Below, piece by piece: positions 45,537-54,021 of a DNA stretch of 64,000 bases; position 1 is the first letter of the stretch; the number at the start of each line of letters is the position of its first letter. Source of the stretch: Arthrobacter pullicola. Its GTDB lineage: Bacteria; Actinomycetota; Actinomycetes; Actinomycetales; Micrococcaceae. The notes under the pieces were generated by a model. The model worked only from the letters and a program-made list of their open reading frames with translations, was not told the origin of the DNA and ran no database searches. The stretch spans positions 159,141 through 223,140 of the forward strand of contig NZ_JACSQC010000007.1 in assembly GCF_014836875.1 (NCBI RefSeq), written 5' to 3'. Made by a program: the position numbers and the translations under genes.

Positions 45537-46817
45537 TTAGTCCTTTTCCTTCTCCACCAGCGGGTCCGGATCCAGGAACGCAACCGTCAGCACGGCAGCG
45601 GTTTGCTCGATCTGCCATTCCCGGGCACCCAGGTCCCGCAGCGCTGCGCTGATGGTGTCCAGATTGATCTCGGCCGGCGGCCGCCACGCCACCCGGCGCA
45701 GGTGGTCGGGGGTCAGCAGATTTTCCACCGGCAGGTTCAACCGTTCGGCCAGCGCGGCCAGCCGCGGCTTGGCCGTCTGCAGGCGCGCAGCAGCGGCGGG
45801 ATCGTTCCGGGCCCAGACGCGAGGGGGCGGCGGGGCATGGGTGGGTACATGCAGCGCCGGCAGGTCCTTGGTCTCCCGGGCAGCGGCGATGCAGCGCAGC
45901 CAGCGCGGGGCTTCGCGCTGAGCGGCGCGGCCGTGGAAGCCGGGGGTGCCCAGCAGCTGGGGGACCGTGTTGGGCATGGCCCGGGCGGCAGCGACAATCG
46001 CGGAATCCGGGATGAGGCGGCCGGGGGCGGTGTCGCGGCGCTCGGCCAGCTGCTCACGTTCCAGCCACAGCTCACGCACGGCCGCCAGCTGCCGGCGGTC
46101 ACGCAGCTGATGCATGCCGGAGGTCCGGCGCCACGGGTCGGTCCGCGGCGGAGCCGGCTCCGCGGTGCGGATCGCTTCAAACTCCTCCTCGGCGAAGGCC
46201 AGCTTGCCGTCGGCTTCGAGCAGTTTGACGAGCTCTTCGCGCAGTTCGGCCAGGACTTCGACGTCGAGGGCGGCGTACCGCAGCCAGGGCTCCGGCAGGG
46301 GACGCGTGGACCAGTCCGCTGCGGAGTGTTCCTTGGCGAGGCTGAAGCCCAGCAGCTGTTCGATGACGGCGGCGAGCCCAACCCGCGGCAGCCCGGCGAT
46401 CCGGGCGGCAAGTTCGGTGTCGAAAAGCTTGTCCGGCCACATTCCCAGCTCTGACAGGCAGGGCAGGTCCTGGGTGGCGGCGTGCAGGATCCATTCCACG
46501 CCGTGCAGGGCCTCATTGATGATGCTGAGGTCGCGCAGCGGTTCAGGGTCAATCAGCCAGGTGCCGGCCCCTTCGCGGCGGATCTGCACCAGGAAGGCAC
46601 GCTGGCCGTAGCGGAAACCGGAGGCCCGTTCAGCGTCTACGCCTGCCGGACCGGTTCCCGCTGCCAGGGCCCGGGCCGCCCGTTCGAGCCCTGCCGGGGT
46701 GTCGATGACCAGCGGCACACCGTCCCGCGGAGTCTCGAGCACGGTAAGGGGGGCAGCTGCCTCAGGCTCGTCTGCGGGCGATTCGGAAAGGGCGTTGCCG
46801 GAAGTTTGCGCGGTCAT
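45537..46817 (-). CDS. Ribonuclease D-like 3'-5' exonuclease with HRDC domain
   Basis: The 426-residue protein carries the DEDDy exonuclease motifs. Asp61 and Glu63 sit in GVDAERASG, Asp117 in LHAATQDLPC, and Tyr181 with Asp185 in YAALDVEVL. An HRDC RNA-binding domain follows (about 225-300, RRQLAAVRELWLEREQLAE), then a C-terminal extension. It trims 3' ends of structured RNA such as tRNA precursors. It is next to DUF3000, as is usual in actinobacteria. Twelve bases separate its stop from that of the sigma gene. Confidence 0.9.
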   Translation of the reverse strand: MTAQTSGNALSESPADEPEAAAPLTVLETPRDGVPLVIDTPAGLERAARALAAGTGPAGVDAERASGFRYGQRAFLVQIRREGAGTWLIDPEPLRDLSIINEALHGVEWILHAATQDLPCLSELGMWPDKLFDTELAARIAGLPRVGLAAVIEQLLGFSLAKEHSAADWSTRPLPEPWLRYAALDVEVLAELREELVKLLEADGKLAFAEEEFEAIRTAEPAPPRTDPWRRTSGMHQLRDRRQLAAVRELWLEREQLAERRDTAPGRLIPDSAIVAAARAMPNTVPQLLGTPGFHGRAAQREAPRWLRCIAAARETKDLPALHVPTHAPPPPRVWARNDPAAAARLQTAKPRLAALAERLNLPVENLLTPDHLRRVAWRPPAEINLDTISAALRDLGAREWQIEQTAAVLTVAFLDPDPLVEKEKD

Positions 46818-46873
46818 AAGGCTTCCAGTCTATCGAGTGCAGCGGGGTGGTCCCGTCTCCGGGGCCGCTGGAG

Positions 46874-47509
46874 CTAGTTAAGGCGGCGGCGCGGAAGCGG
46901 GGAAACGCCGTCGGGAAGCGGTGGAAGCCCTGCAAAAGTGCACACCATATCGGACCAGGCTTCCAGGTGTGACTGCACATCGGCGCCGTCCGGGGTCCAG
47001 GAAGCGCGCAGCTCGATGTCGATGGCGTCGCTGCGCCCGGCCAGGGTGCCGTAGCTCTCGGAAAGGATCCGGGTCGCCGTGCCGCCGGCGGAGGAGTACC
47101 GGGCGCCGTGTTCCTGCAGGGCGTCCACCAGCCAGGTCCAGGCAACCGAGCCGAGCATCTGGTCGTTCCCCATGTCGGGTTCGAGCTCTGCACGGATGTA
47201 GGTGACGATCCGGAAGTTGCCGTTCCAGACCGGACTGGCCTCGGGATCGTAAAGCAGGATGAACCGGCCGGTGGCCAGCTCCTGGCTCTCGGGCAGTACC
47301 GGACCGACCGGTCCGTGGAACGTTCCGTCAACCGGCTGCGGACCGGAACACACGACGTCGGCGGCCAGTGACACGGCGAAAGGTGCCAGCCGGGTCGGGG
47401 CTGGAATTTCCTCCAGCCGCACCTCCGGCCGGCCCTTAGCTCGGCGCAGCGCCCCTAGGGCTGTCAGGAATTCCGGGGGCACCTGTGACAGGTCACCAAT
47501 TGCACTCAC
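46874..47509 (-). CDS. DUF3000 family protein
   Basis: The 211-residue soluble protein matches DUF3000 (PEFLTALGALRRAKGRPEVRL, SYGTLAGRSDAIDIELRASW and SHLEAWSDMVCTFAGLPPLP). Function is unknown, but it is conserved beside the RNase D gene. The start is GTG at 47509, with a poor ribosome site. The RNase D gene starts 56 bases downstream on the same strand, so they probably form one transcript. Confidence 0.85.
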   Translation of the reverse strand: MSAIGDLSQVPPEFLTALGALRRAKGRPEVRLEEIPAPTRLAPFAVSLAADVVCSGPQPVDGTFHGPVGPVLPESQELATGRFILLYDPEASPVWNGNFRIVTYIRAELEPDMGNDQMLGSVAWTWLVDALQEHGARYSSAGGTATRILSESYGTLAGRSDAIDIELRASWTPDGADVQSHLEAWSDMVCTFAGLPPLPDGVSPLPRRRLN

Positions 47510-47621
47510 CCTCGAAGGTTACGGCGGGCCCCGCACCCTTCAGCGCAGGCTCGCCGAAGCGTCCCATTCGTTACGGGAAACAGCTTACGTACCGCTGCTG
47601 CCCGGCCGACAGTGCAGGGGC

Positions 47622-48686
47622 TCAGCGGGCGGCAGAAACCTCTGAAGCGATCGCCGCGGCGAACGCATCCACGTCTGCCTCAGTGGTGTCGAACGTGCAC
47701 ATCCAGCGCACCTCGCCAGTGGCTAGATCCCAGTCATAGAAGCGGAAGCTGTCCCGGAGCTTATCCGCCACTCCGGCCGGCAGTGTGGCGAACACGGCGT
47801 TGGATTCGGTGGCCTGGGTCAGGGTGACGCCGTCGATCTTCTCCACTGCGGCACGCAGCCGGGCTGCCATGGCGTTGGCCGTGGAGGCCGAGCGCAGCCA
47901 GAGGTCGGTGCCGTACAGGGCGATGAACTGGGCGGAGACGAACCGCATTTTGGAGGCCAGCTGCATGTTCATCTTGCGCAGGTAGTCCAGTCCCGGCGCT
48001 GCGTCCGGATTCAGGGCGACGATGCATTCGCCGTACATCATGCCGTTCTTGGTTCCGCCCAGGGAGAGGATGTCGACGCCGGCGTCGGCGGTGATGGCAC
48101 GCAGGGGGACGCCCAGGGCCGCCGCGGCGTTGCCCAGGCGGGCGCCGTCCATGTGCAGTTTCATGCCGCGGGCGTGGATGTGCTCGGAGATCGCCTGGAT
48201 TTCCTCCACCGTGTAGAGCGTTCCCAGCTCAGTGGACTGGGTGATGGAAACAGCCAGCGGCTGGGCGCGGTGCTCGTCGCCCCAGCCCCAGGCTTCGCGG
48301 TCGATCAGTTCGGGGGTGAGTTTGCCGTCCGGGGTGGGGACGTTCAGCAGCTTCATTCCGCCGACGCGCTCGGGAGCACCGTTTTCGTCGACGTTGATGT
48401 GGGCGGTGGAGGCGCAGATGACGGCACCCCAGCGGGGCAGCAGGGACTGCAGGCTGATGACGTTCGCGCCGGTGCCGTTGAAGACCGGGAAAGCCCGCAT
48501 GCGGTTGCCGAAGTGTCCGGTGAGGACGTCCCGCAGTTTCTCCGTGTAGGCGTCCTCTCCGTAGGCCACCTGGTGGCCGAGGTTGGCCGCGGTCATGGCG
48601 TCGAGGATCTCGGGATGGACGCCGGAGTAGTTATCTGAAGCGAAGGCGCGGAGGGCAGGGTCATGCAGGGAAGTGGTTTCAGTCAC
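47622..48686 (-). CDS. ltaE: Low-specificity threonine aldolase-type PLP enzyme
   Basis: The 354-residue fold-type I PLP enzyme cleaves L-threonine or allo-threonine to glycine and acetaldehyde. The N-terminus FASDNYSGVHPEILDAM, the GTGANVISLQ phosphate-binding region, HMDGARLGNAAAAL and the PLP-binding lysine in SLGGTKNGMM are all typical. The start is GTG at 48686. The upstream SDR gene ends 44 bases away on the same strand, so they may be co-transcribed. Other beta-eliminating activities are possible. Confidence 0.88.
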   Translation of the reverse strand: MTETTSLHDPALRAFASDNYSGVHPEILDAMTAANLGHQVAYGEDAYTEKLRDVLTGHFGNRMRAFPVFNGTGANVISLQSLLPRWGAVICASTAHINVDENGAPERVGGMKLLNVPTPDGKLTPELIDREAWGWGDEHRAQPLAVSITQSTELGTLYTVEEIQAISEHIHARGMKLHMDGARLGNAAAALGVPLRAITADAGVDILSLGGTKNGMMYGECIVALNPDAAPGLDYLRKMNMQLASKMRFVSAQFIALYGTDLWLRSASTANAMAARLRAAVEKIDGVTLTQATESNAVFATLPAGVADKLRDSFRFYDWDLATGEVRWMCTFDTTEADVDAFAAAIASEVSAAR

Positions 48687-48730
48687 GGGTGTCAGTATTC
48701 CTCACGAAGGTGCGGGGCCGGAAATGGCCC

Positions 48731-49465
48731 TTAGACGTAGTCAGAGGGCAGCAGGCTGATCCGCCTGCCGTTGAGCGGGGCAGCGGGGGTGCTGAAGAGC
48801 CGGACGGCTGCCTGGCCCAGCTCGGAAACGTCGGTGAAGTCCGGAAACTTCCGTTCCGGCTGGGCGGCACGCATGGCATCGTCCACCAGGGCCTTGACCA
48901 CGAACACGACGGCGGCGGCGTCGGTTCCGCTGAACCCGGCCGCGATGGACTGGACCCACGTTTCGGCCGCGGCTTTGGCGGCGGCATATCCGGCGTTGCC
49001 GGGTGTGGGCGAGTCGAGGGAGGTGGAGGAAACAATCGCCAGCCGTCCGCGCGGGGAGGCTGCCAGCTGTTCGTAGAAGCTGCGGCTGACGTTGCGCAGG
49101 GTGGTGAGGATGTTGGTCTGCAGGAAGTCCCAGTCCGCATCTCTCTGATCCAGCAGGGATGCGCCGCCGCGCCAGCCGCCGACCAGGTGAATCAGGCCGT
49201 CGACGCCGCCGTGCGTTTCCTGCAGGTCCGAGGCAAGGTTCGCCACGTCACCGGGCCGGCTGAGGTCGCAGGTGCGCAGCTCGGCCTGCGGAACGGAGGC
49301 CAGGGCCGCCTCCAGCCTGGCGGCATTCGAGCCGACGGCCACCACTTTGGCCCCGCCGGCCGCCAGCGCTTCGCTCACGGCGGTGCCGGAGGCCGAGGAT
49401 GCCCCGGCGACGAGGACGGTAAGGCCCTGGAGAGCGGTTGTTTCCTCTGCCCCGGCTGCGGTCAT
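48731..49465 (-). CDS. Short-chain dehydrogenase/reductase, coupled to DUF6421
   Basis: The 244-residue SDR has the cofactor motif LVAGASSASGTAVSEAL near residues 18-34, the catalytic Ser in VSSTSLDS and the YAAAK motif, and ends with a LLPSDYV tail that usually caps the active site. The substrate is unknown. The ATG overlaps the DUF6421 stop (ATGA), so the two proteins are made together and probably act in one pathway. The Asp after the second strand (CDLSRP) suggests discrimination of the cofactor adenine. Confidence 0.85.
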   Translation of the reverse strand: MTAAGAEETTALQGLTVLVAGASSASGTAVSEALAAGGAKVVAVGSNAARLEAALASVPQAELRTCDLSRPGDVANLASDLQETHGGVDGLIHLVGGWRGGASLLDQRDADWDFLQTNILTTLRNVSRSFYEQLAASPRGRLAIVSSTSLDSPTPGNAGYAAAKAAAETWVQSIAAGFSGTDAAAVVFVVKALVDDAMRAAQPERKFPDFTDVSELGQAAVRLFSTPAAPLNGRRISLLPSDYV

Positions 49466-50838
49466 AGCGTGCTGCTCCCTGTGATTCCGGCGGTGGATTC
49501 GATCACCGGCGCCATCTTTTTCGACAGCGCTTCGTAGAACATGGACAGCGGGAATTCGTCGTCGAGCACTTGATCCGTGAGGGCGCGCGGCGGGCCGTCC
49601 AGCGGCAGGGCATCCGGCCCCTTGGCCCAGCGCGAAGCCGGGTTGGGAGTCAGCGTTCCTGAGACTAGATCGTAGGCGGCCAGCCAGTGCGCTGTCTTGG
49701 GCCGGTCGATGGAACGCCAGTACAGTTCCTCGATTTCCTCGCCCAGGCGGACGACGACGGCGGGAGCCTCCTCCCAGTCGATGCTCAGCTTTCCGTCGGT
49801 CCAGTGCAGTACCCGGTGCTGGTGCATCCAGGCGAAGAGCAGCTGCCCGCCCAGGCCGTCGTAGTTGCGCACCCGCGAACCGGTGATGGCGAACCGGAAG
49901 ATCCGGTCGAAGATCACCGCGTACTGCACCAGCTGCGCGGTGCGGCGCGCCCGGGGGTCGGCGTCGTCGTCGTGCTGGATCCTGACCGACTCGCGGAACG
50001 CAGTCAGGTCGCAGCGCAGCTCCTCGAGGGAGTAGAGGAAGTACGGCATGCGCTGCTTGATCATAAAGGGGTCGAAGGGCAGGTCTCCGCGCATGTGGGT
50101 GCGGTCATGGATGAGGTCCCACATCACGAAGGTCTCCTCGGTCAGGGCCTGGTTGTCCAAAAACTCGGCGGCGCCGTCGGGGAGCTCCAGCGACGTGATC
50201 TCCGCAGCGGCACGCAGCACCCGGCGGAAGCGGGCGGCTTCCCGGTCGGCGAAGATGGCGCCCCAGGTGAAGGCGGGCGTCTCCCGGACGGCCACGGTTT
50301 CCGGGAACAGGACGGCGGAGTTGGTGTCATAGCCGGGCGTGAAGGCGCGGAAGCGGATCGGTACAAAGAGTTTGTTGGAGTAGTCCCCGGCTTCCAGGCC
50401 GGCGATGAACTCGGGCCAGATGACCTCCACGATCACGGCTTCGAGCAGGCGGGAACGGGACCCGTTCTGCGTGTACATCGGGAAAACGACCAGGTGCAGC
50501 AGCCCATCGGTGCGGTCCAGCTGCGGCGCGAACGCCAGCAGGGAATCCAGGAAGTCCGGAACGCCCAGCCCTGATTCGAGCCAGCGGTCCAGATCACGTA
50601 CCGCAAGGTTGAGGTATTCGGCGTCGTGCGCGAAAGCGGGAGCGAGTTCCAGCACGGCATCCCGGACAGTTTCCAGCAGTGGTTCGGCAGCGCCGCGGTG
50701 TTCTGCGGGGACGGATCCGTCCTGCTCCTGCAGCTGCGCGAACGCTGTCGCCGCGCTCTTCAGCCGCTGCCAAGCCGCGGAATCCTCCGGAGCCGGTGCA
50801 AGCTGGCTGGCGGGAGAATGCAGCGTTGTTGAGGACAT
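49462..50838 (-). CDS. DUF6421 family protein, possible metalloenzyme
   Basis: This 458-residue soluble protein matches DUF6421, a family without known function. A central block is metal-site-like: LIHDRTHMRGDLPFDPF (His-Asp-x2-His) followed about 20 residues later by EELRCDL, a pairing reminiscent of zinc proteins with an HxxxH plus Glu site. The ATG at 50838 follows GGAAGG. The gene starts a three-gene leftward run with the SDR and the threonine aldolase. No signal peptide is visible. Confidence 0.8.
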   Translation of the reverse strand: MSSTTLHSPASQLAPAPEDSAAWQRLKSAATAFAQLQEQDGSVPAEHRGAAEPLLETVRDAVLELAPAFAHDAEYLNLAVRDLDRWLESGLGVPDFLDSLLAFAPQLDRTDGLLHLVVFPMYTQNGSRSRLLEAVIVEVIWPEFIAGLEAGDYSNKLFVPIRFRAFTPGYDTNSAVLFPETVAVRETPAFTWGAIFADREAARFRRVLRAAAEITSLELPDGAAEFLDNQALTEETFVMWDLIHDRTHMRGDLPFDPFMIKQRMPYFLYSLEELRCDLTAFRESVRIQHDDDADPRARRTAQLVQYAVIFDRIFRFAITGSRVRNYDGLGGQLLFAWMHQHRVLHWTDGKLSIDWEEAPAVVVRLGEEIEELYWRSIDRPKTAHWLAAYDLVSGTLTPNPASRWAKGPDALPLDGPPRALTDQVLDDEFPLSMFYEALSKKMAPVIESTAGITGSSTL

Positions 50839-50944
50839 GGCAGAGACCTTCCGGTAGCAGGATCCCCCAGCGGGAAGCTGATCTCACCAGCGTAGCCACG
50901 TGTCACCGGAACTTAGGCTCAAAGTCGTTTGAGATTAGGAACCG

Positions 50945-51766
50945 TTATGCTCGGCTGGCCCGGGCGGGTCTTTTCAACCAGTGCGTCTTCCGCTCCGCCG
51001 CGCCGGATCCACGGGCGGCAGGAGCTTGGGGCCGCCACCAGCCGTGCGTGCAGCCGAAGAGCACGACGGCGATGGCCAGGGCTTCGACAGCAAGGAGGGC
51101 CACCAGGACCAGGAGCTGCACCAAAGCGGCGTCGACCGGGGAGGCGCCGCCGAGGATCAGGCCCACAAAAGCGCCCGGGAGCGTCACCAGGCCCACGGTC
51201 CGGGTCTGATCCAGGGCCGGAATCAGGGCCTCGCCGGCCACCGGGCGGAGGATCAGCATGCGTGCCTCCGGGTCCGGAAAGCCCAGTGCCAGGGCGGCCT
51301 CAACTTCCCCGGAGCGCTGCTGGAGTTCCCCCAGCAGACGGCGGCCCGCCAGAGTGGACGCTGTCATGGCGCCGCCGATCAGCTGGCCGGCCACGGCAAT
51401 CAGTGCCAGGGCGGATAGCGGCAGGACCCCGCTGGCGAGCATCAGGCCAAGGACCGGCAGTACGCCGGCAGCAATCGGCACGGCCATCAGCAGTCCGCGG
51501 CGTCCAGTGGTGACGCGGCGTCCGGCCGTGAAGGACGCGACGGAAAACATCAGCAGCACAAATGCCGCGGCGGCTGCCGGGTGCCCGGCCAGCTGGCTGA
51601 TGAGCAGGGCGACTACCGCAAGCTGCAGCACCGCCCGGGCGCCGGCAGCCAGTACGGCCCACGGCGACCGGGCCAGGAGCAGGGCCGAGACCAGGCCCGC
51701 GGTCAGGAGCAGGACCGCCAGCAGCAGCCACGCCGCGGGGCCAATGCTCAGCAGAGTCGAATCCAC
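50945..51766 (-). CDS. FetB-like (UPF0014) ABC transporter permease without an adjacent ATPase
   Basis: The 273-residue permease of the FetB family has seven or so helices and the conserved RAVLQLAVVALLI and PGAFVGLILGGASPVDAA segments. FetB works with the ATPase FetA in iron export and oxidative-stress resistance. No fetA gene is adjacent, so the partner must lie elsewhere or the gene is an orphan. It starts with GTG at 51766, without a strong ribosome site, just after a hairpin at the end of prfC. Confidence 0.8.
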   Translation of the reverse strand: MDSTLLSIGPAAWLLLAVLLLTAGLVSALLLARSPWAVLAAGARAVLQLAVVALLISQLAGHPAAAAAFVLLMFSVASFTAGRRVTTGRRGLLMAVPIAAGVLPVLGLMLASGVLPLSALALIAVAGQLIGGAMTASTLAGRRLLGELQQRSGEVEAALALGFPDPEARMLILRPVAGEALIPALDQTRTVGLVTLPGAFVGLILGGASPVDAALVQLLVLVALLAVEALAIAVVLFGCTHGWWRPQAPAARGSGAAERKTHWLKRPARASRA

Positions 51767-51780
51767 GGCGGCGGGTGCCT

Positions 51781-51806
51781 TACTAGGCAGCCCCGGCTGC
51801 CTAGTA
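51781..51806 (-). terminator. Perfect 12-bp hairpin overlapping the prfC stop codon
   Basis: Arms 51781-51792 and 51795-51806 (TACTAGGCAGCC and its exact complement) leave CC between them. The prfC TAG at 51801-51803 lies in one arm. No U-run follows on the minus strand (AAGGC), so it may attenuate transcription or only mark the end. Confidence 0.4.
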
Positions 51807-53429
51807 GCCCCGGCTGTTAGGGGACTCGGTGCCGATCACGGCCAGCGGGACCTCCGGATGGTTCTTTTCGACCCGGCGCAGCGCCCAGATGTCGTTGAAC
51901 ACCGCCACGTAGGCGCCATCGGTGCGGACCAGCACCTCAGCTCCGTGCACATTGTTCAGTTTTTCCGCCGCCGAGGCATCGGTGAGCCGCGCCAGCGAGT
52001 AGGAGAGCTGCTCGTAGCGCATCGGGGCGTTGAAGTCCTGCGTCATCCGGTCCTCAACCACTTCGAACTGCATCGGGCCGACGGCGGCCAGCACCGGTGC
52101 CTGATCGCCGCGCCGGTCCGAGCGCAGCACCTGGATGATGCCCTCGTGCTCGAGCTGGTCGATCCCGCGGCGGAACTGCTTGTACCGGCTGGGGTCCTGG
52201 GACCGGGCCACCCGGAAATGCTCGGGGCTGAAGAAGGGGATCGGCGGGTACTGCACCGGCTCCTCAACGTAGAGGCTGTCACCAACGCGCAAGGCAGAGG
52301 CATTGACCAGCCCGACGACGTCGCCCGGGTACGCCTGGTCAATCACCTCACGTTCGCGGCCGAACAGGTGCTGGGCGTACTTGGTGGCGAACGTTTTGCC
52401 GGTGTTCGAGTGGGTGACCACCATGCCGCGTTCGAAGATGCCGGAGCAGACCCGGATGAATGCCACGTGGTCCCGGTGGGCCTTGTTCATGCCGGCCTGG
52501 ACCTTGAAGACGAAGCCGGAGAAGGGTGCCTCCACGGGGCGCTGGTTTCCGGCGTCGTCCACGCGGGGGCCGGCGGGCGGAGCGAGGTCCACCAGGGTGT
52601 CCAGGATCTGCTTGACGCCGAAGTTCAGCGCTGCGGAGGAGAAGAGGATGGGGGTGGCTTTGGCATCCAGGTAGGCCTGGCGGTCGAATTCGCGGCCGTC
52701 GATGACCAGCTCCGCTTCGCCGAGGGATTCGTCCCAGGCATCGCCTTCGGCGGCCGCTGCCTCCTCGGTGCTGAAGTGCTCTTCCAGCGCCAGGGAAGCG
52801 CCGGAGTTCTGCCGCGTGAAGCGGACGTATTCGTCCTTGGTCCGGTCCCAGACGCCGCGGAAATCGCCGGCGATGCCCACCGCCCAGGTCAGCGGCATGG
52901 GGGTCAGGCCCGTGCGTTCGGTGATTTCGTCCATCAGGGCCAGGGGATCAAGGCCGGGCCGGTCCCATTTGTTGATCACGGTGATGATCGGCAGGTTCCG
53001 GGCACGGCAGACCTCAAAGAGCTTCATGGTCTGGGTTTCCAGGCCCTTGGCCGCGTCAACGAGCATCACGGCGCAGTCGACGGCGGCCAGGACGCGGTAG
53101 GTGTCCTCGGAGAAGTCGGCGTGGCCGGGGGTGTCCAGCAGGTTGATGACGGTGTCCCGGTAGGCGAACTGCAGTGCGGTGGAGCTGATGGAGATGCCGC
53201 GGTCCTTCTCCATCTGCATCCAGTCGGAGACCGTTTCCCGGCGGTTTTCCTTGCCGTTGGTGGCACCGGCCGTACCGATAACGCGGGCGTGCAGTGCCAG
53301 CGCCTCGGTGAGCGTGGACTTGCCGGCGTCAGGGTGGGAGATCACTGCGAAGGTCCGCCGGCGGGCGGCTTCCTTGACGATCTCCTTGGTGGCGGTGGCG
53401 CTGACGGTGGTGGAAACCTGTTGGGACAC
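51801..53429 (-). CDS. prfC: Peptide chain release factor 3
   Basis: RF3 is a GTPase that recycles RF1 and RF2 from the ribosome after peptide release. The 542 residues contain the P-loop SHPDAGKSTL (31-40), the RGISISST switch region, LLDTPGHADFSEDT and NKWD, followed by EF-G-like domains II and III. The start is GTG at 53429. It is divergent from the amidohydrolase remnant. The 225-base gap up to 53654 holds their promoters. Confidence 0.96.
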   Translation of the reverse strand: MSQQVSTTVSATATKEIVKEAARRRTFAVISHPDAGKSTLTEALALHARVIGTAGATNGKENRRETVSDWMQMEKDRGISISSTALQFAYRDTVINLLDTPGHADFSEDTYRVLAAVDCAVMLVDAAKGLETQTMKLFEVCRARNLPIITVINKWDRPGLDPLALMDEITERTGLTPMPLTWAVGIAGDFRGVWDRTKDEYVRFTRQNSGASLALEEHFSTEEAAAAEGDAWDESLGEAELVIDGREFDRQAYLDAKATPILFSSAALNFGVKQILDTLVDLAPPAGPRVDDAGNQRPVEAPFSGFVFKVQAGMNKAHRDHVAFIRVCSGIFERGMVVTHSNTGKTFATKYAQHLFGREREVIDQAYPGDVVGLVNASALRVGDSLYVEEPVQYPPIPFFSPEHFRVARSQDPSRYKQFRRGIDQLEHEGIIQVLRSDRRGDQAPVLAAVGPMQFEVVEDRMTQDFNAPMRYEQLSYSLARLTDASAAEKLNNVHGAEVLVRTDGAYVAVFNDIWALRRVEKNHPEVPLAVIGTESPNSRGY

Positions 53430-53606
53430 TCCGCTGCTTTCAGACTCTGAGGTTGGTACTGCTTAGGGGGACTGCTGGTTGCCCTGCAGCCGGCTGTGCT
53501 GAACACAGCCTTTTCATTCTACCGTCAGTCGCGGATCCCATTGCCGGGCGGGCCACGGGGTCCGTGAATCCCTCCCGTGCCCGGTGTGCGTGCCTGGCCC
53601 GCGGCG

Positions 53607-53652
53607 TATAAAGGAGGAACGACGAACCGGACCGGGCAGCCAGCCTGCCCGG
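53607..53652 (+). promoter_or_regulatory. -10-like TATAAA, strong Shine-Dalgarno and hairpin upstream of the amidohydrolase remnant
   Basis: TATAAA (53607-53612) is followed directly by AAAGGAGG (53610-53617), but no start codon lies at the normal distance. Instead CCGGGCAG (53632-53639) and CTGCCCGG (53645-53652) form an 8-bp hairpin that ends two bases before the ATG at 53655. The layout is suggestive but may be decayed. Confidence 0.35.
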
Positions 53653-53654
53653 GG

Positions 53655-53930
53655 ATGGAGTTCCCTGCCGTGGCACTTACTGCGATCGAAGAACACTGGA
53701 ACCTGCCGGATCTGGCCCTTTCCGTGAAGGCGTTGCCCGCGGACCGGGCCGATCCCAGCATCGCCTTCGACGAGATGGGCGAAAACAAGGCCCGTCTCGA
53801 AGATCTCGGCGCAGGCAGGCTCGAGTTCATGGCGGCGCAAGGGGTGGACCTGCAGGTCCTTTCCCTGGCACCCCCGGGAACTCAACCGCTCGATCCTGCG
53901 GACGCCGTGAAGAATCGGCTCCACCGGTAA
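53655..53930 (+). pseudogene. 3'-truncated amidohydrolase (PF04909-type) remnant
   Basis: The 91-residue frame matches the start of amidohydrolase-family decarboxylases/hydrolases: VALTAIEEHWNLPDL carries the metal-binding EEH-type motif, and RLEFMAAQGVDLQVLS followed by PPGTQPLDPADAV is the next conserved part. The family is about 290-320 residues, so two thirds are missing. The reading stops soon after the homology ends (KNRLHR). It therefore looks like a gene whose 3' part was lost before the thiolase gene at 54022. Confidence 0.65.
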
Positions 53931-54021
53931 CCTGACAGCGACGGGACCACCGGTGGCGGGGCTGGCCTAGTCTGTGAGGTACGGCACCCGGCCGTCTTCC
54001 CCAGACGAAAGGTTTTCCCGC

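Noticed and set aside
51258..53450. 730-codon plus-strand open frame opposite prfC
   Set aside because: It mirrors the RF3 gene codon by codon, has no ribosome site and no family motifs.
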